Part shown: positions 39,439-47,540 of the stretch, one piece after another | Position numbering within the stretch: position 1 is the stretch's first letter | Layout: each line of letters starts with the position of its first letter | Assembly (NCBI RefSeq): GCF_008000815.1 | Contig: NZ_CP042806.1 | Coordinates: 5,518,001 to 5,582,000 of the forward strand | Origin: Terriglobus albidus | Lineage (GTDB): Bacteria > Acidobacteriota > Terriglobia > Terriglobales > Acidobacteriaceae | Direction of reading: 5' to 3' | DNA: 64,000 nt | Translations under genes and position numbers: made by a program | The notes under the pieces: generated by a model | What the model was told of the DNA's origin: nothing | Seen by the model: only the letters and a program-made list of their open reading frames with translations | Databases searched by the model: none

Positions 39439-41355
39439 ATGTCCCGCCAGATCACGCCCTCTACCTCACTCGACAATCTGCGCCGCGAAGCCAAACGCTG
39501 GCTTGCCGCTCTGCGCGCAGAGGACCCCGTTGCGCGCGAACGTTTCACCCACGCTTATCCAAAACACACTGGAACAATGGTCCTGCGCGATGTGCAGCAT
39601 GCCCTTGCCCGCGAGTTCGATTTCGCAAGCTGGAACGAGTTGAAGCTTGCCATTCAGGAGACAGCAAAGTCCCGGACACTCGCGATGCATCAACAGGCCG
39701 CAGTGGATTTTGTCGCTGCCTACAAGGGCGACGCCGAAGCCCTGCAACGCCTGAACCGCTACTACCATCGCGAGTTCACGATGGCGGATCTCAAGGCAGA
39801 GATCTGGCGGCGCGATTATGCCTATCGCCAGCGTGCCTGGAAACGTGCCGAGGGGAAGGGGACCGACAACGAGTTCCCCCTCGAAGAAGCGCAGCTCCTG
39901 CTGGCGCAGGATGCAGGCTTCGGCAGTTGGGAGAAACTGGTCGCCGCGGTCAGCACAGGCCAGCCTCCACAAGGTGAACCGTACGCGATCGATACCAAAG
40001 ACAACCGCATCGGCCCACGCCGCCGCATGTCCGCCGCCGATTGGGACGCGCTCATTGTGGTTATGCGGGAGCAGCGCATTTCGACGCTCGACGCCAACGG
40101 ACACATGACCGACGACGCGCTCGCGAAGATCGCCTCACTCGACTTCGTCACCCGCCTGAACCTCGGCGGGTCGCGCGAGCTCACCGACGATGGCCTGCTG
40201 CACCTCGCACGTATGCCGCAGCTGGAACAACTCGACTTGAGCGAATATCCCGGCGGCAAGCTGACCGACCGCGGCCTCGAGGTATTGCGCCATCTCCCTA
40301 ACCTCCGCAAGTTCGAGATGACGTGGCAGTCGGCCATCACGGATCGCGGCGCAGCCAACCTGCGTTTCTGCGAGCTGCTGGAAGAGGTCGACCTGATGGG
40401 CTCGCCCACCGGAGATGGCGTTATTGAAGCGCTGCAGGGCAAGCCGCATCTTCGCCGCTTCAGTACTGGAAGATACGTGACCGATGCGGGCATTCCGCTG
40501 CTTCACAACTTCCCTCTGCTCAAGACACACACCGGCGAGCGGGCAAAGCTGGTGCTTGATGGGCCTTTCACCAACGCGGGCCTGCAGGCACTCGCCGGGC
40601 TCGATGGCTTGCTGGAACTCGATCTCTTCTGGCACGTCGACCGCATCACCACTGACGGCTTTGCACACCTGCTCAAGCTGCCCCATCTCGAATCGCTCGG
40701 CTGCGATGGACGACTCAGCGACAACGTCGCGCTGCAACACATCGGAACCATGCCCCGGCTGAAGCGCCTGCGGATTCAGGAGGCTGCCGCCGATGATGAT
40801 GGCTTTATGGCTCTGGCACGGTCGCAGAGCATTGAACAGATCTGGGGACGCATCTGCGAACACTTCGGCAACCGCGGCTTTCTCGCTTTCTCCAAAATGC
40901 CGGCGCTACGCAACCTCGGCATCGGCTGCAGGAATGTCGACGACGCCACGCTTGCCTCGCTGCCTGACTTCCCTGCATTGCGCGAGCTGACGCCGATCGA
41001 CTTCACCGACAGCGGCTTCCGCCACATCGGTCGGTGTCGCCTGCTAGAACACCTGAGCTGCATGTACTGCCGCGAGACCGGCGACGCCGCTACTGAAGCG
41101 ATCCAGATGCTGCCGCTGAAGCACTACTATGCCGGCCTGACACAGATCACCGACAGCAGCATGGAGTTTCTCAGCAGGATAGAAACGTTAGAGAAGATCG
41201 AGTTCTACGAGTGCCTAAAGATCACCGATGGCGGTCTGCCATTCCTCGCGAAGCTACCACGGCTGCGCGAAATCCATCTCGACCACTTACCCGGAGTCAC
41301 GCTGGATGGAACCAAAGTGTTCGGACCCGAGGTCAACGTCTACTACTCCACGTAG
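39439..41355 (+). CDS. Leucine-rich-repeat protein with ankyrin-family-type N-terminal module
   Basis: About 638 residues. N-terminal ~210 residues: 'SLDNLRREAKRWLAALRAEDPVARERFTHAYPKHTGTMVLRDVQHALAREFDFASWNELKLAI' and a second 'LAQDAGFGSWEKLVAAV'. This [ARE/Q.GF.SW..L] motif is the short head found on many acidobacterial ankyrin and LRR proteins. From ~230 onwards come repeated LRRs with the 'LTDDGLLHLARMPQLEQLDLSEY', 'LTDRGLEVLRHLPNLRKFEM', 'DAGIPLLHNFPLLKTH', 'TTDGFAHLLKLPHLESLG' pattern, giving about a dozen units. No catalytic motif, signal peptide or helix. Probably a cytosolic protein-binding scaffold. Its leader resembles that of the ankyrin gene downstream. Confidence 0.82.
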   Translation: MSRQITPSTSLDNLRREAKRWLAALRAEDPVARERFTHAYPKHTGTMVLRDVQHALAREFDFASWNELKLAIQETAKSRTLAMHQQAAVDFVAAYKGDAEALQRLNRYYHREFTMADLKAEIWRRDYAYRQRAWKRAEGKGTDNEFPLEEAQLLLAQDAGFGSWEKLVAAVSTGQPPQGEPYAIDTKDNRIGPRRRMSAADWDALIVVMREQRISTLDANGHMTDDALAKIASLDFVTRLNLGGSRELTDDGLLHLARMPQLEQLDLSEYPGGKLTDRGLEVLRHLPNLRKFEMTWQSAITDRGAANLRFCELLEEVDLMGSPTGDGVIEALQGKPHLRRFSTGRYVTDAGIPLLHNFPLLKTHTGERAKLVLDGPFTNAGLQALAGLDGLLELDLFWHVDRITTDGFAHLLKLPHLESLGCDGRLSDNVALQHIGTMPRLKRLRIQEAAADDDGFMALARSQSIEQIWGRICEHFGNRGFLAFSKMPALRNLGIGCRNVDDATLASLPDFPALRELTPIDFTDSGFRHIGRCRLLEHLSCMYCRETGDAATEAIQMLPLKHYYAGLTQITDSSMEFLSRIETLEKIEFYECLKITDGGLPFLAKLPRLREIHLDHLPGVTLDGTKVFGPEVNVYYST

Positions 41356-41368
41356 TGTTCTATAGACA

Positions 41369-41560
41369 TCGAGCGAAGCTCGAGCTGTTTTGCTTAAGGG
41401 CACGGCTTCAGCCGTGCCGTATGTGGACCAGAAAGCTCGCGGCTTTAGCCGCTGAGGGCATGGTCTGCGTACCTCAGCGGCTAAAGCCGCATCTCTTTTT
41501 GCTTTTGTGCGGCACGGCTGAAGCCGTGCCCTTAAGCAATACACTCGAGCGAAGCTCGAA
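41369..41560. repeat. R2 palindromic repeat, two facing units
   Basis: 'TCGAGCGAAGCTCGA', then 'GCTTAAGGGCACGGCTTCAG' and its CCGTGCC partner, 'GCGGCTTTAGCCGCTGAGG' and the mirror set ending 'CCTTAAGC' and 'TCGAGCGAAGCTCGA' again. The long inverted pair lies downstream of the LRR gene and could act as a bidirectional terminator. Confidence 0.8.
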
Positions 41561-41599
41561 CGCCTACTCATGCTTCGCATGAGTAGGCACTAAGCTTAC

Positions 41600-42328
41600 T
41601 TACTTGTGTGCAGTCAACGGGCGAATCTTGATGTTGCGGAAGTAAACGACGTCGCCGTGGTCCTGCAGCAGGATGTGCCCATCGGAAGCATCGCCAAAGC
41701 CTTTGAAGTCCTTGAACTTGCTCTGCGCCAGGGCCTCCCGGAAGGTCGGCGAGGTGCGGTCATACTCCAGCACCTTCACCCCGTTGAGCCAGTGTTCAGC
41801 GTGATTGCCGCGCACCACGATGCGCGCTGTGTTCCACTCACCGATGGGACGCGTTGGCTTGTTCTCTGCCGCCGGCAGAATGTCATAGAGCGAGGCCGTC
41901 TTGCGATCGCCGTTACGTCCGAGCTTGGCATCGGGGTGCACATCGTCATCCAGCAGCTGGTACTCAAAGCCAATGACGGAGTGCGCCGCCTCATTCACCT
42001 TGTCGTTGACGAAGTACTTCACGCCGCTGTTGGCGCCGCGCGTCAGCTTGAAGTCAACGGTAAGTTCGAAGTCGCCGAAGATATCGTCCGAAACGACATC
42101 GCCCTGGTGCGACTCCGAGGACCGCAGATGCAGCACGCCGTCCTTGATCTCTGCGCCGTCCACCGGCACGTTCGTACCCTTGGCGCTATGCCATCCCTGC
42201 ATCGAGGCGCCATCCCACAGCAGCCGCCAACCGGCAGCCTTTTCCTTGGGAGAGAGGGTGTTGTTCTGCGCGTAGACGGCAGGCACGAGAAGAAGCAACA
42301 GGGCAGGAGCGGTAAATAGCGATTTCAT
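41600..42328 (-). CDS. Secreted DUF1080 (3-keto-disaccharide hydrolase-like) protein
   Basis: About 242 residues. A signal peptide ('LFTAPALLLLLVPAVYAQ') and one DUF1080 lectin-like beta-sandwich: 'GWRLLWDGASMQGWHSA', 'VDGAEIKDGVLHLRSSESHQGDVVSDDIFGDFELTVDFKLTRGANSGVKYFV', 'GFEYQLLDDDVHPDAK', 'SLYDILPAAENKPTRPIGEWNTARIVVRGNHAEHWLNGVKVLEYDRTSPTFREALAQSKF', 'GHILLQDHGDVVYFRNIKIRPL'. Related proteins cleave 3-keto-glycosides or bind carbohydrate. Start ATG 42328 gives the signal peptide. It lies between the LRR and ankyrin genes in the opposite direction. Confidence 0.9.
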   Translation of the reverse strand: MKSLFTAPALLLLLVPAVYAQNNTLSPKEKAAGWRLLWDGASMQGWHSAKGTNVPVDGAEIKDGVLHLRSSESHQGDVVSDDIFGDFELTVDFKLTRGANSGVKYFVNDKVNEAAHSVIGFEYQLLDDDVHPDAKLGRNGDRKTASLYDILPAAENKPTRPIGEWNTARIVVRGNHAEHWLNGVKVLEYDRTSPTFREALAQSKFKDFKGFGDASDGHILLQDHGDVVYFRNIKIRPLTAHK

Positions 42329-42372
42329 AGGAATCCAATGGTACACGCACTCAACTATCCCTTTGCAAACGC

Positions 42373-42529
42373 TTGACGCCCGCCGGCTCCCGCACTACGC
42401 TGATGCCAGCGCGAGGGGCGCATCCAGTCCGCGGAAAGGGCCGTGCCCACCCATTTACACAACTGAAGGACGAACCTTCTTTCAGCCTGATCTGTGCGGA
42501 CTCCAGGCACGCCGTGAAAGGAGATTCGC
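42373..42529 (+). promoter_or_regulatory. Promoter and candidate structured leader B of the ankyrin gene
   Basis: TTGACG (42373-42378), a 17-base spacer and TACGCT (42396-42401) form a reasonable promoter. The leader then has GGGGCGC, AGTCCGC (42426-42432), GGGC-CGT-GCCC (42438-42448) followed by ACCCA, an AAGG-ACGAA-CCTT hairpin and GCGGACT (42496-42502), pairing with AGTCCGC. The order and several sequences match leader A upstream of the LRR gene. Confidence 0.5.
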
Positions 42530-43873
42530 ATGTTTCCCAATCCGCAGGACGCCCTTCCGCAACCCGCCCGCCTCAGCCTGGAACAATACCGCAAGCTCGC
42601 CAAGGACCTGGTTAAGGTCTGCAAAACCGGAGACCCAGAAGCCATCCACAACCGCATCACCCTATGGATTCGCGACCTGGTAAGCCATAGCGGCCTCGAC
42701 CTCACACCCACCCTTCCGGTTGCCGTCGAAGGTTGGATCGACGAGATCACAATCTTCACCACACAAACACTGCTCAACGGCAAGCGCACCTGCGCGCTGA
42801 CCGATGCGCAGTTCGTGATTGCGCGTTCCCATGGATTCGCAAGCTGGCCAAAGTTCATGCAACACATCGAGCAGGCCAGTGTCGTTACGTCTGCGGTCGC
42901 AGAGTTTGAGGCAGCCGCTGACGCCATCATCTGCGGCGACCTGGCAACGCTGAAACGGCTGATCGAGAAAAACCCCAGTCTGGTGGGGCAACACTCCACT
43001 CGCGAACATCACGCGACTCTGCTGCACTACACCTCTGCCAATGGAGTGGAAGGCTATCGCCAGCGAACCCCGGCCAATATTGTTGCCATCGCGGAGTTCC
43101 TTCTGGAAGCCGGTGCGCAGATCGATGCCGAGGCCGATGTATATGGCGGCGGATGCACCACGCTTGGCCTGGCAGCCACGAGTGTTCATCCTGAAACAGC
43201 AGGCGTGCAGGAGGCACTACTGCAGCTCCTGCTCGATCACGGCGCGCAGATCGAAAAGCCAAACCTCGCCGGCAATGGCACAGGCGCTGTCGTCTCCTGC
43301 CTGGCGAATGGACGGTTGCAGGCTGCTGTCTTTCTTGCCTCGCGAGGCGCGCACCTCGATCTTGAAGGCGCAGCTGGTGTGGGCAGGCTCGATACAGTGA
43401 AGACTTTCTTCGACACATCCGGACAATTGCTGGCGCCTGCAACCAAACGCCAACTGCAGAAGGGATTTCTCTGGGCCTGCATGTACGGATGGAACGATGT
43501 CGTTGTCTTTCTGCTGGATCATGGCGCGAACGTGCGCGATCCCGCAGAGACCGGCGCCACCGGCCTGCACTGGGCCGCCGGCGGAGCGCATCTTGGCATC
43601 GTCAAACATCTGCTGCTTGCCGGCTCTTCACTGGAGGACCTCAACCGCTGGGGAGGCACGGTTCTGGAACATGCGGGATACGGCCTCGAACACAACACCG
43701 CAAACGCCGACTTCGCTGCAACCTTTGAAGCATTGCTGGCAGCAGGCGCAGCAATACGCGGTCCGGAAGTTCCGGGATCCTGGCTGCGATGGATCGACCG
43801 GCTGAAAGATCTCCCTGCTGCGCAGAAAAATAGGATTGCCGAGATTTTTCGCCGCTATGCGTCAACTCGATAA
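42530..43873 (+). CDS. Ankyrin-repeat protein
   Basis: About 447 residues. The N-terminal part ('LSLEQYRKLAKDLVKVCKTGDPEAIHNRITLWIRDL', 'LTDAQFVIARSHGFASWPKFMQHIE') carries the same [AR..GF.SW] motif as the LRR protein. From ~130 it has ankyrin repeats: 'ADAIICGDLATLKRLIEKNPSLV', 'HHATLLHYTSANGVEGYRQ', 'IVAIAEFLLEAGAQIDAEADVYGGGCTTLGLAA', 'LLQLLLDHGAQIEK', 'DVVVFLLDHGANVRDPAETGATGLHWAAGGAHLGIVKHLLLAGSSLED', 'GTVLEHAGYGL'. No signal peptide: likely a cytosolic binding protein. AAAGGAG lies before the ATG. No neighbouring catalytic gene explains its role. Confidence 0.88.
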   Translation: MFPNPQDALPQPARLSLEQYRKLAKDLVKVCKTGDPEAIHNRITLWIRDLVSHSGLDLTPTLPVAVEGWIDEITIFTTQTLLNGKRTCALTDAQFVIARSHGFASWPKFMQHIEQASVVTSAVAEFEAAADAIICGDLATLKRLIEKNPSLVGQHSTREHHATLLHYTSANGVEGYRQRTPANIVAIAEFLLEAGAQIDAEADVYGGGCTTLGLAATSVHPETAGVQEALLQLLLDHGAQIEKPNLAGNGTGAVVSCLANGRLQAAVFLASRGAHLDLEGAAGVGRLDTVKTFFDTSGQLLAPATKRQLQKGFLWACMYGWNDVVVFLLDHGANVRDPAETGATGLHWAAGGAHLGIVKHLLLAGSSLEDLNRWGGTVLEHAGYGLEHNTANADFAATFEALLAAGAAIRGPEVPGSWLRWIDRLKDLPAAQKNRIAEIFRRYASTR

Positions 43874-44052
43874 ATCATCGCCCGTCTTATGTAAACACGA
43901 GAACATTCAGGCTCCGCGCAGGCAGATAAAGATGCCGTACGTCGGTGCGGGGATGGTGTTTTCACTCGGCTGGAATCAATCCGTGCTACAGTGCACGTAC
44001 TAAAGCAAAAAAATCTGTCTTCTTTTTTCCCGCAAGGGGTAGGGGTTCTGCC

Positions 44053-44208
44053 ATGTCGCTCTTTCCGTATCGGTGTCCCCAATGCTTGTCATCCCACGCG
44101 GTGCGTGAATCGCATCCGCGCCTCTTTGACCTGCTTTCGCGTTTTCTTCTGCTGCGTCCCTATCGCTGCGAAAGCTGCCAGAGACGCTTTTATGCGTGGA
44201 AGAAGTAG
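44053..44208 (+). CDS. 51-residue zinc-ribbon-like protein
   Basis: Residues 8-11 'CPQC' and ~40-43 'CESC' form a two-CxxC pattern ('YRCPQCLSSHAVRESHPRL...LRPYRCESCQRRFYAW') with a basic, hydrophobic middle ('LFDLLSRFLLLRP'). It is therefore a tiny zinc-ribbon/membrane-edge type protein of unknown function. AGGGGTAGGGG lies upstream of the ATG; the frame continues to 43945, but that part is unlike coding. A TTTTCA / TACAGT promoter-like pair occurs 40-90 bases upstream. Short but convincing. Confidence 0.6.
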   Translation: MSLFPYRCPQCLSSHAVRESHPRLFDLLSRFLLLRPYRCESCQRRFYAWKK

Positions 44209-44237
44209 AGCTAGAGATATGTTCAACAACCCGGAAT

Positions 44238-44340
44238 CTGGGTGCCCCATATCTGGCGGCATTATCGCCAGATGTGGGAATGGCCACGACAATCGCTGCA
44301 AACCCACATCTCGGCTATGCCGAGATATGGGGCACCCGCA
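44238..44340. repeat. R3 repeat, third copy, reverse orientation
   Basis: 'GGTGCCCCATATCTGGC' faces 'GCCAGATGTGGG', then 'CCCACATCTCGGC' and 'GCCGAGATATGGGGCACCC'. Compared with the others it lacks the GCTTGC hairpin. Confidence 0.75.
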
Positions 44341-44387
44341 CCCGATTCTCGTTACGAAATGACAAACAAAAGAGCAGTATTCCCGGC

Positions 44388-47318
44388 TTAGTTCCTCATT
44401 GCCGCCATATCGGGCACATCCTCATCAGCGAAGACGATGCGATTTCTGCCTTCATCCTTCGCACGATAGAGAGCGTCGTCAGCCAGATCGATCAGACGTT
44501 GCGCCGTGCTGCGTCCAAGCTCATACCAGCTCACTCCGATCGAGCAGGTGATATTGATGTAGTGTCCGCTGCAGCCAATCGGCTCCGCACAAAGCTCCGC
44601 ATGCAGTTCAGGCAGGCGCGTGCTTGCTGTCAACCGGGTCAGACCGGGAAGCAGCATCATCATCTCTTCACCGCCATAGCGGCCCACTACGTCGTACGGG
44701 CGTGCCAGCGCACCCAGGCGCCGCGCATATTCACGCAGCACATAGTCACCTGCCGAGTGTCCCCAGGTATCGTTCACTCGCTTGAAGTGATCGATATCCA
44801 ATAGAAGCAGAGCAAAGGTGGCGCCCTCGCGGCGGGCCCGCTCGACCTCCTGCTCCAGGTGCTCCATGATCGCGCCGCGATTGAGAAGCCCGGTCAGTGA
44901 GTCGTGTGTCGCCTGAATCTGCAGCTCCTGCCGCGCCTTGAGCAGCTCACGTTTCTCCTGCTCCAGCTCGCGTGTGCGTTCCTGCACAATCGCTTCCAGA
45001 TGGCGCTGCCGCTGGACGAAGAAACGCACGCTCCAGCGCCACACCAGCAGGCATAGCAATAGCGGCGACAGGATATAGACCGCCCACATCGTCCGCGTCT
45101 TCCACCATGGCGGAAGAATGCGAAACTCAGCCGACGCCGTCTCGGACTTGCGTCCGGTTCCTTCATCCACCGCGACAACCTCAAGACGATACTTACCCGC
45201 CGGCAGTGCCGGATAACGCAGGTCGTGCTGCGGCGTATCCTGCCAGTCTTCTTCCAGACCTACCATGCGATAGCGGAAGGTGATCGAGCTCTCGCGCTGA
45301 AAGTCAGTGGAGACAAGATGCGCCGTCAAGGAGTCGCGGCCCCACGGGACTTCTCCTTCATGAAAGAGCGTCAGCGGCTTCTCGCCGATCTTCACCTCGG
45401 CAATCTGCGCCGTCAGCTGTTCCTGCGTGAAAAGGTGTTCCGGATGCACGAAGTGCGTCATGCCTCCGCTGGTGCCGATCCAGACCGTACCATCCTTATC
45501 TTCGTAGAAGCTGTTGCTGTTAATGTCGTTCCAAACCAGACCGTCTTCTACACCGCAGTGGCTCCATCGGCTGCCGTTGAAGAGGTAGAGGCCTTCTCCT
45601 GTCCCGGCCCAGATCCAGCCGCGGCTGTCGGTCTTTACCAGGAAGACTTTGGCATCGCCGCTGGCCCACGGTATCGGCTCCAGCAGCTCTGCCTTGTTGC
45701 CGCGCACGCGAAGATGCACAAGGTTGGGCTCGTTGCCTGAGATCCAGAAGGTGCCGTCGTTGCCAATGCTGAGCTGTGCAGAAAGCGTGGGATGGTATGC
45801 GGCCGGAAGCTCGATCTTTGTCCACGTCCCGCCCGTCAGCCGGAACAGGCCGCCCCCAGCAATAAACCAGAGAGCGTTGTGCTTGTCCTCCACACCGACA
45901 TAGACCTGCCCTGATGGAGCTTCGTTGCCGGTGATCATCTGTACGCTCCGCGAAGGATTATCGGGCGCCACAACATAGAGTCCGTTCAGCGTGCAGATCC
46001 ACATACGTCCCGAGCTGTCGCGAAGGATCTGGAAGACTCCTGTGAGCTGAGCCACCTTGTGTCCCTCGCCGGTAGCCGGATCGTAGTCAAAGACACTGCC
46101 GTCGTCGCTTCCTGTCCAGAAGTGTCCATCGGCTGCCATCGCAATCGACTGCACGCGGTGAAGCGGAATTCTGCTGGATGCGGCTCGCTGTCTGATCGAT
46201 CGGCTTCCCGCTTCAATCATCTCGAGACCGCTCTCGGTTGCAACCCACATGCGGTCTCTGCGATCGCGGGCAAAGTTCCACACGATGTCCGATCGCAAGC
46301 CGTTCATCGTTGTCCAGTTCACGGTGTCGTCGTATCCAAGCCACCGCCCCAGACCTTTGCCGTTCCAGCCCACCCAGACGGAACCCTGCCGATCGACGAA
46401 GAGTGTATCGATCATGCGGACGGGGAGATCCTCGCCGCCTTGCAGCACGTTCCAGTTGCCGCCTTCCAGACGCGCCAGGCCCTCGCCCAGATTGATAAGG
46501 ATGCGGCCCTGCTTGTCCTCGACGATTGCAGTTCCGCGCGCGGCAAGAGCTCCACTCGGCAGACTCAGTCCTGCAGGAACAAATGCTTTCGCATCACGGT
46601 CCAGCCGGTAGAGCGATGCCTCACTCCTTACCCACAGCCGGTGTTTGCTGTCTGCAAATGCCACGCGCCAGCGCTGCTGCGGCAGGTTCTCCGCGGCTCC
46701 GTAGATATGCAGTCCCGCCGCAGCCGAGAAAGAACAGATCTCGAATCCGCAACCGACCCAGAGGCGGTCGTCCTGGCCGGCGACAAACGTGATGTCCTTC
46801 AACTGCGGATGCTCACGGACAAGCTCAGGAGAAAATCCCGGAACAACGATCCATCCGGCGGAGCGCTGTTCTGCGACGTAAAGCGTTCTCCGGCTGACGA
46901 AGTAAAGCCGGCCATGCTCGCTGGGCAGCGCGGTCAGCGTTGCGTGCAGATCGAAGTCGAAACCGGCCGGCGGTTCGGGGATGGCATGCACCCCGGTACG
47001 ATCCATCGTGTAGAGCCCGCGTAGCGTCGAGAACCAGACGCGGCCCTCATTGTCGCGAGCCGCGCCGGTAACGTACTGCTCGTCCGATGCGTTGAATACG
47101 ATTCGTTTGAAGTCGGCTCCGTCGTACCGGTACACGCCTCCCTCGGTGCAGATGATCAGCGACCCCTCGGCATCCTGCACGATGTAGCGAACGCTTAAAC
47201 TCTTCAGCCCCTCAGAGAGCCCGTAGGTGCGAAACGCAAAATGCTGCGCCGCCGCCATCGTGGCCAACACGCCCAAAAGGCATGCGCACAGTGCAGCGAC
47301 GATAGATTTTCGCGTCAT
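44388..47318 (-). CDS. Reg_prop / Y_Y_Y sensor with C-terminal GGDEF diguanylate cyclase
   Basis: About 976 residues. A signal peptide (to 'MAAAQ') is followed by ~600 residues of two-component-regulator propeller repeats ('GLSEGLKSLSVRYIVQDAEGSLIICTEGGVYRYDG', 'VWFSTLRGLYTMDR', 'RDRMWVATESGLEMIE' and others; two seven-bladed propellers), a Y_Y_Y domain (~670-735), one membrane helix (~745-770), a short coiled coil and a GGDEF domain. Active site 'RYGGEEM' (~880) is intact, with 'RPYD' five residues before it (the c-di-GMP feedback site). It most likely senses a carbohydrate outside the cytoplasm and makes c-di-GMP. Monocistronic, facing away from the TonB-receptor promoter. Confidence 0.93.
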   Translation of the reverse strand: MTRKSIVAALCACLLGVLATMAAAQHFAFRTYGLSEGLKSLSVRYIVQDAEGSLIICTEGGVYRYDGADFKRIVFNASDEQYVTGAARDNEGRVWFSTLRGLYTMDRTGVHAIPEPPAGFDFDLHATLTALPSEHGRLYFVSRRTLYVAEQRSAGWIVVPGFSPELVREHPQLKDITFVAGQDDRLWVGCGFEICSFSAAAGLHIYGAAENLPQQRWRVAFADSKHRLWVRSEASLYRLDRDAKAFVPAGLSLPSGALAARGTAIVEDKQGRILINLGEGLARLEGGNWNVLQGGEDLPVRMIDTLFVDRQGSVWVGWNGKGLGRWLGYDDTVNWTTMNGLRSDIVWNFARDRRDRMWVATESGLEMIEAGSRSIRQRAASSRIPLHRVQSIAMAADGHFWTGSDDGSVFDYDPATGEGHKVAQLTGVFQILRDSSGRMWICTLNGLYVVAPDNPSRSVQMITGNEAPSGQVYVGVEDKHNALWFIAGGGLFRLTGGTWTKIELPAAYHPTLSAQLSIGNDGTFWISGNEPNLVHLRVRGNKAELLEPIPWASGDAKVFLVKTDSRGWIWAGTGEGLYLFNGSRWSHCGVEDGLVWNDINSNSFYEDKDGTVWIGTSGGMTHFVHPEHLFTQEQLTAQIAEVKIGEKPLTLFHEGEVPWGRDSLTAHLVSTDFQRESSITFRYRMVGLEEDWQDTPQHDLRYPALPAGKYRLEVVAVDEGTGRKSETASAEFRILPPWWKTRTMWAVYILSPLLLCLLVWRWSVRFFVQRQRHLEAIVQERTRELEQEKRELLKARQELQIQATHDSLTGLLNRGAIMEHLEQEVERARREGATFALLLLDIDHFKRVNDTWGHSAGDYVLREYARRLGALARPYDVVGRYGGEEMMMLLPGLTRLTASTRLPELHAELCAEPIGCSGHYINITCSIGVSWYELGRSTAQRLIDLADDALYRAKDEGRNRIVFADEDVPDMAAMRN

Positions 47319-47380
47319 CCCGGGAACCCTTAAACGGCATATCGGCAGCCACCGGGAAAGATTGATCTGTGACGTAAAAA

Positions 47381-47437
47381 TTGACTAGGACCGATTCAGT
47401 CCTATATTAATAGGACCAGATGAGTCTTATATAGACT
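47381..47437 (+). promoter_or_regulatory. Promoter with three overlapping/adjacent dyads upstream of the TonB receptor
   Basis: TTGACT (47381-47386), a 16-base spacer and TATATT (47403-47408). Dyad 1 TAGGAC-CGATTCA-GTCCTA (47386-47404), dyad 2 GTCCTAT-ATTA-ATAGGAC (47399-47416) and dyad 3 AGTCT-TATAT-AGACT (47423-47437). The first two share an arm and cover the -10 region, as expected for a repressor. The half-site GGACT/AGTCC resembles Rrf2/IscR-type sites more than a Fur box; this is an inference. Confidence 0.6.
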
Positions 47438-47540
47438 GTCCTGCTCTGCCCTGGCGCAGAGGCAGGCAAACAAAGGAGTACAGTCTCGGTTTTCGTGTGT
47501 GGGCCGGTCTGGATCTGAACAGAACTAGAAAGGTAAGTCC

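Noticed and set aside
41606-42319. + strand ORF opposite the DUF1080 gene
   Set aside because: Antisense shadow; the minus-strand protein has a signal peptide and recognised domain.
46059-47024. Long + strand ORF (~321 codons) inside the GGDEF sensor gene
   Set aside because: Antisense shadow of the Reg_prop region; amino-acid composition is Cys/Arg/His-rich and there is no ribosome binding site.
47381-47437. Fur box before the TonB receptor
   Set aside because: The GATAATGATwATCATTATC pattern is not present; half-sites are GGACT-like.
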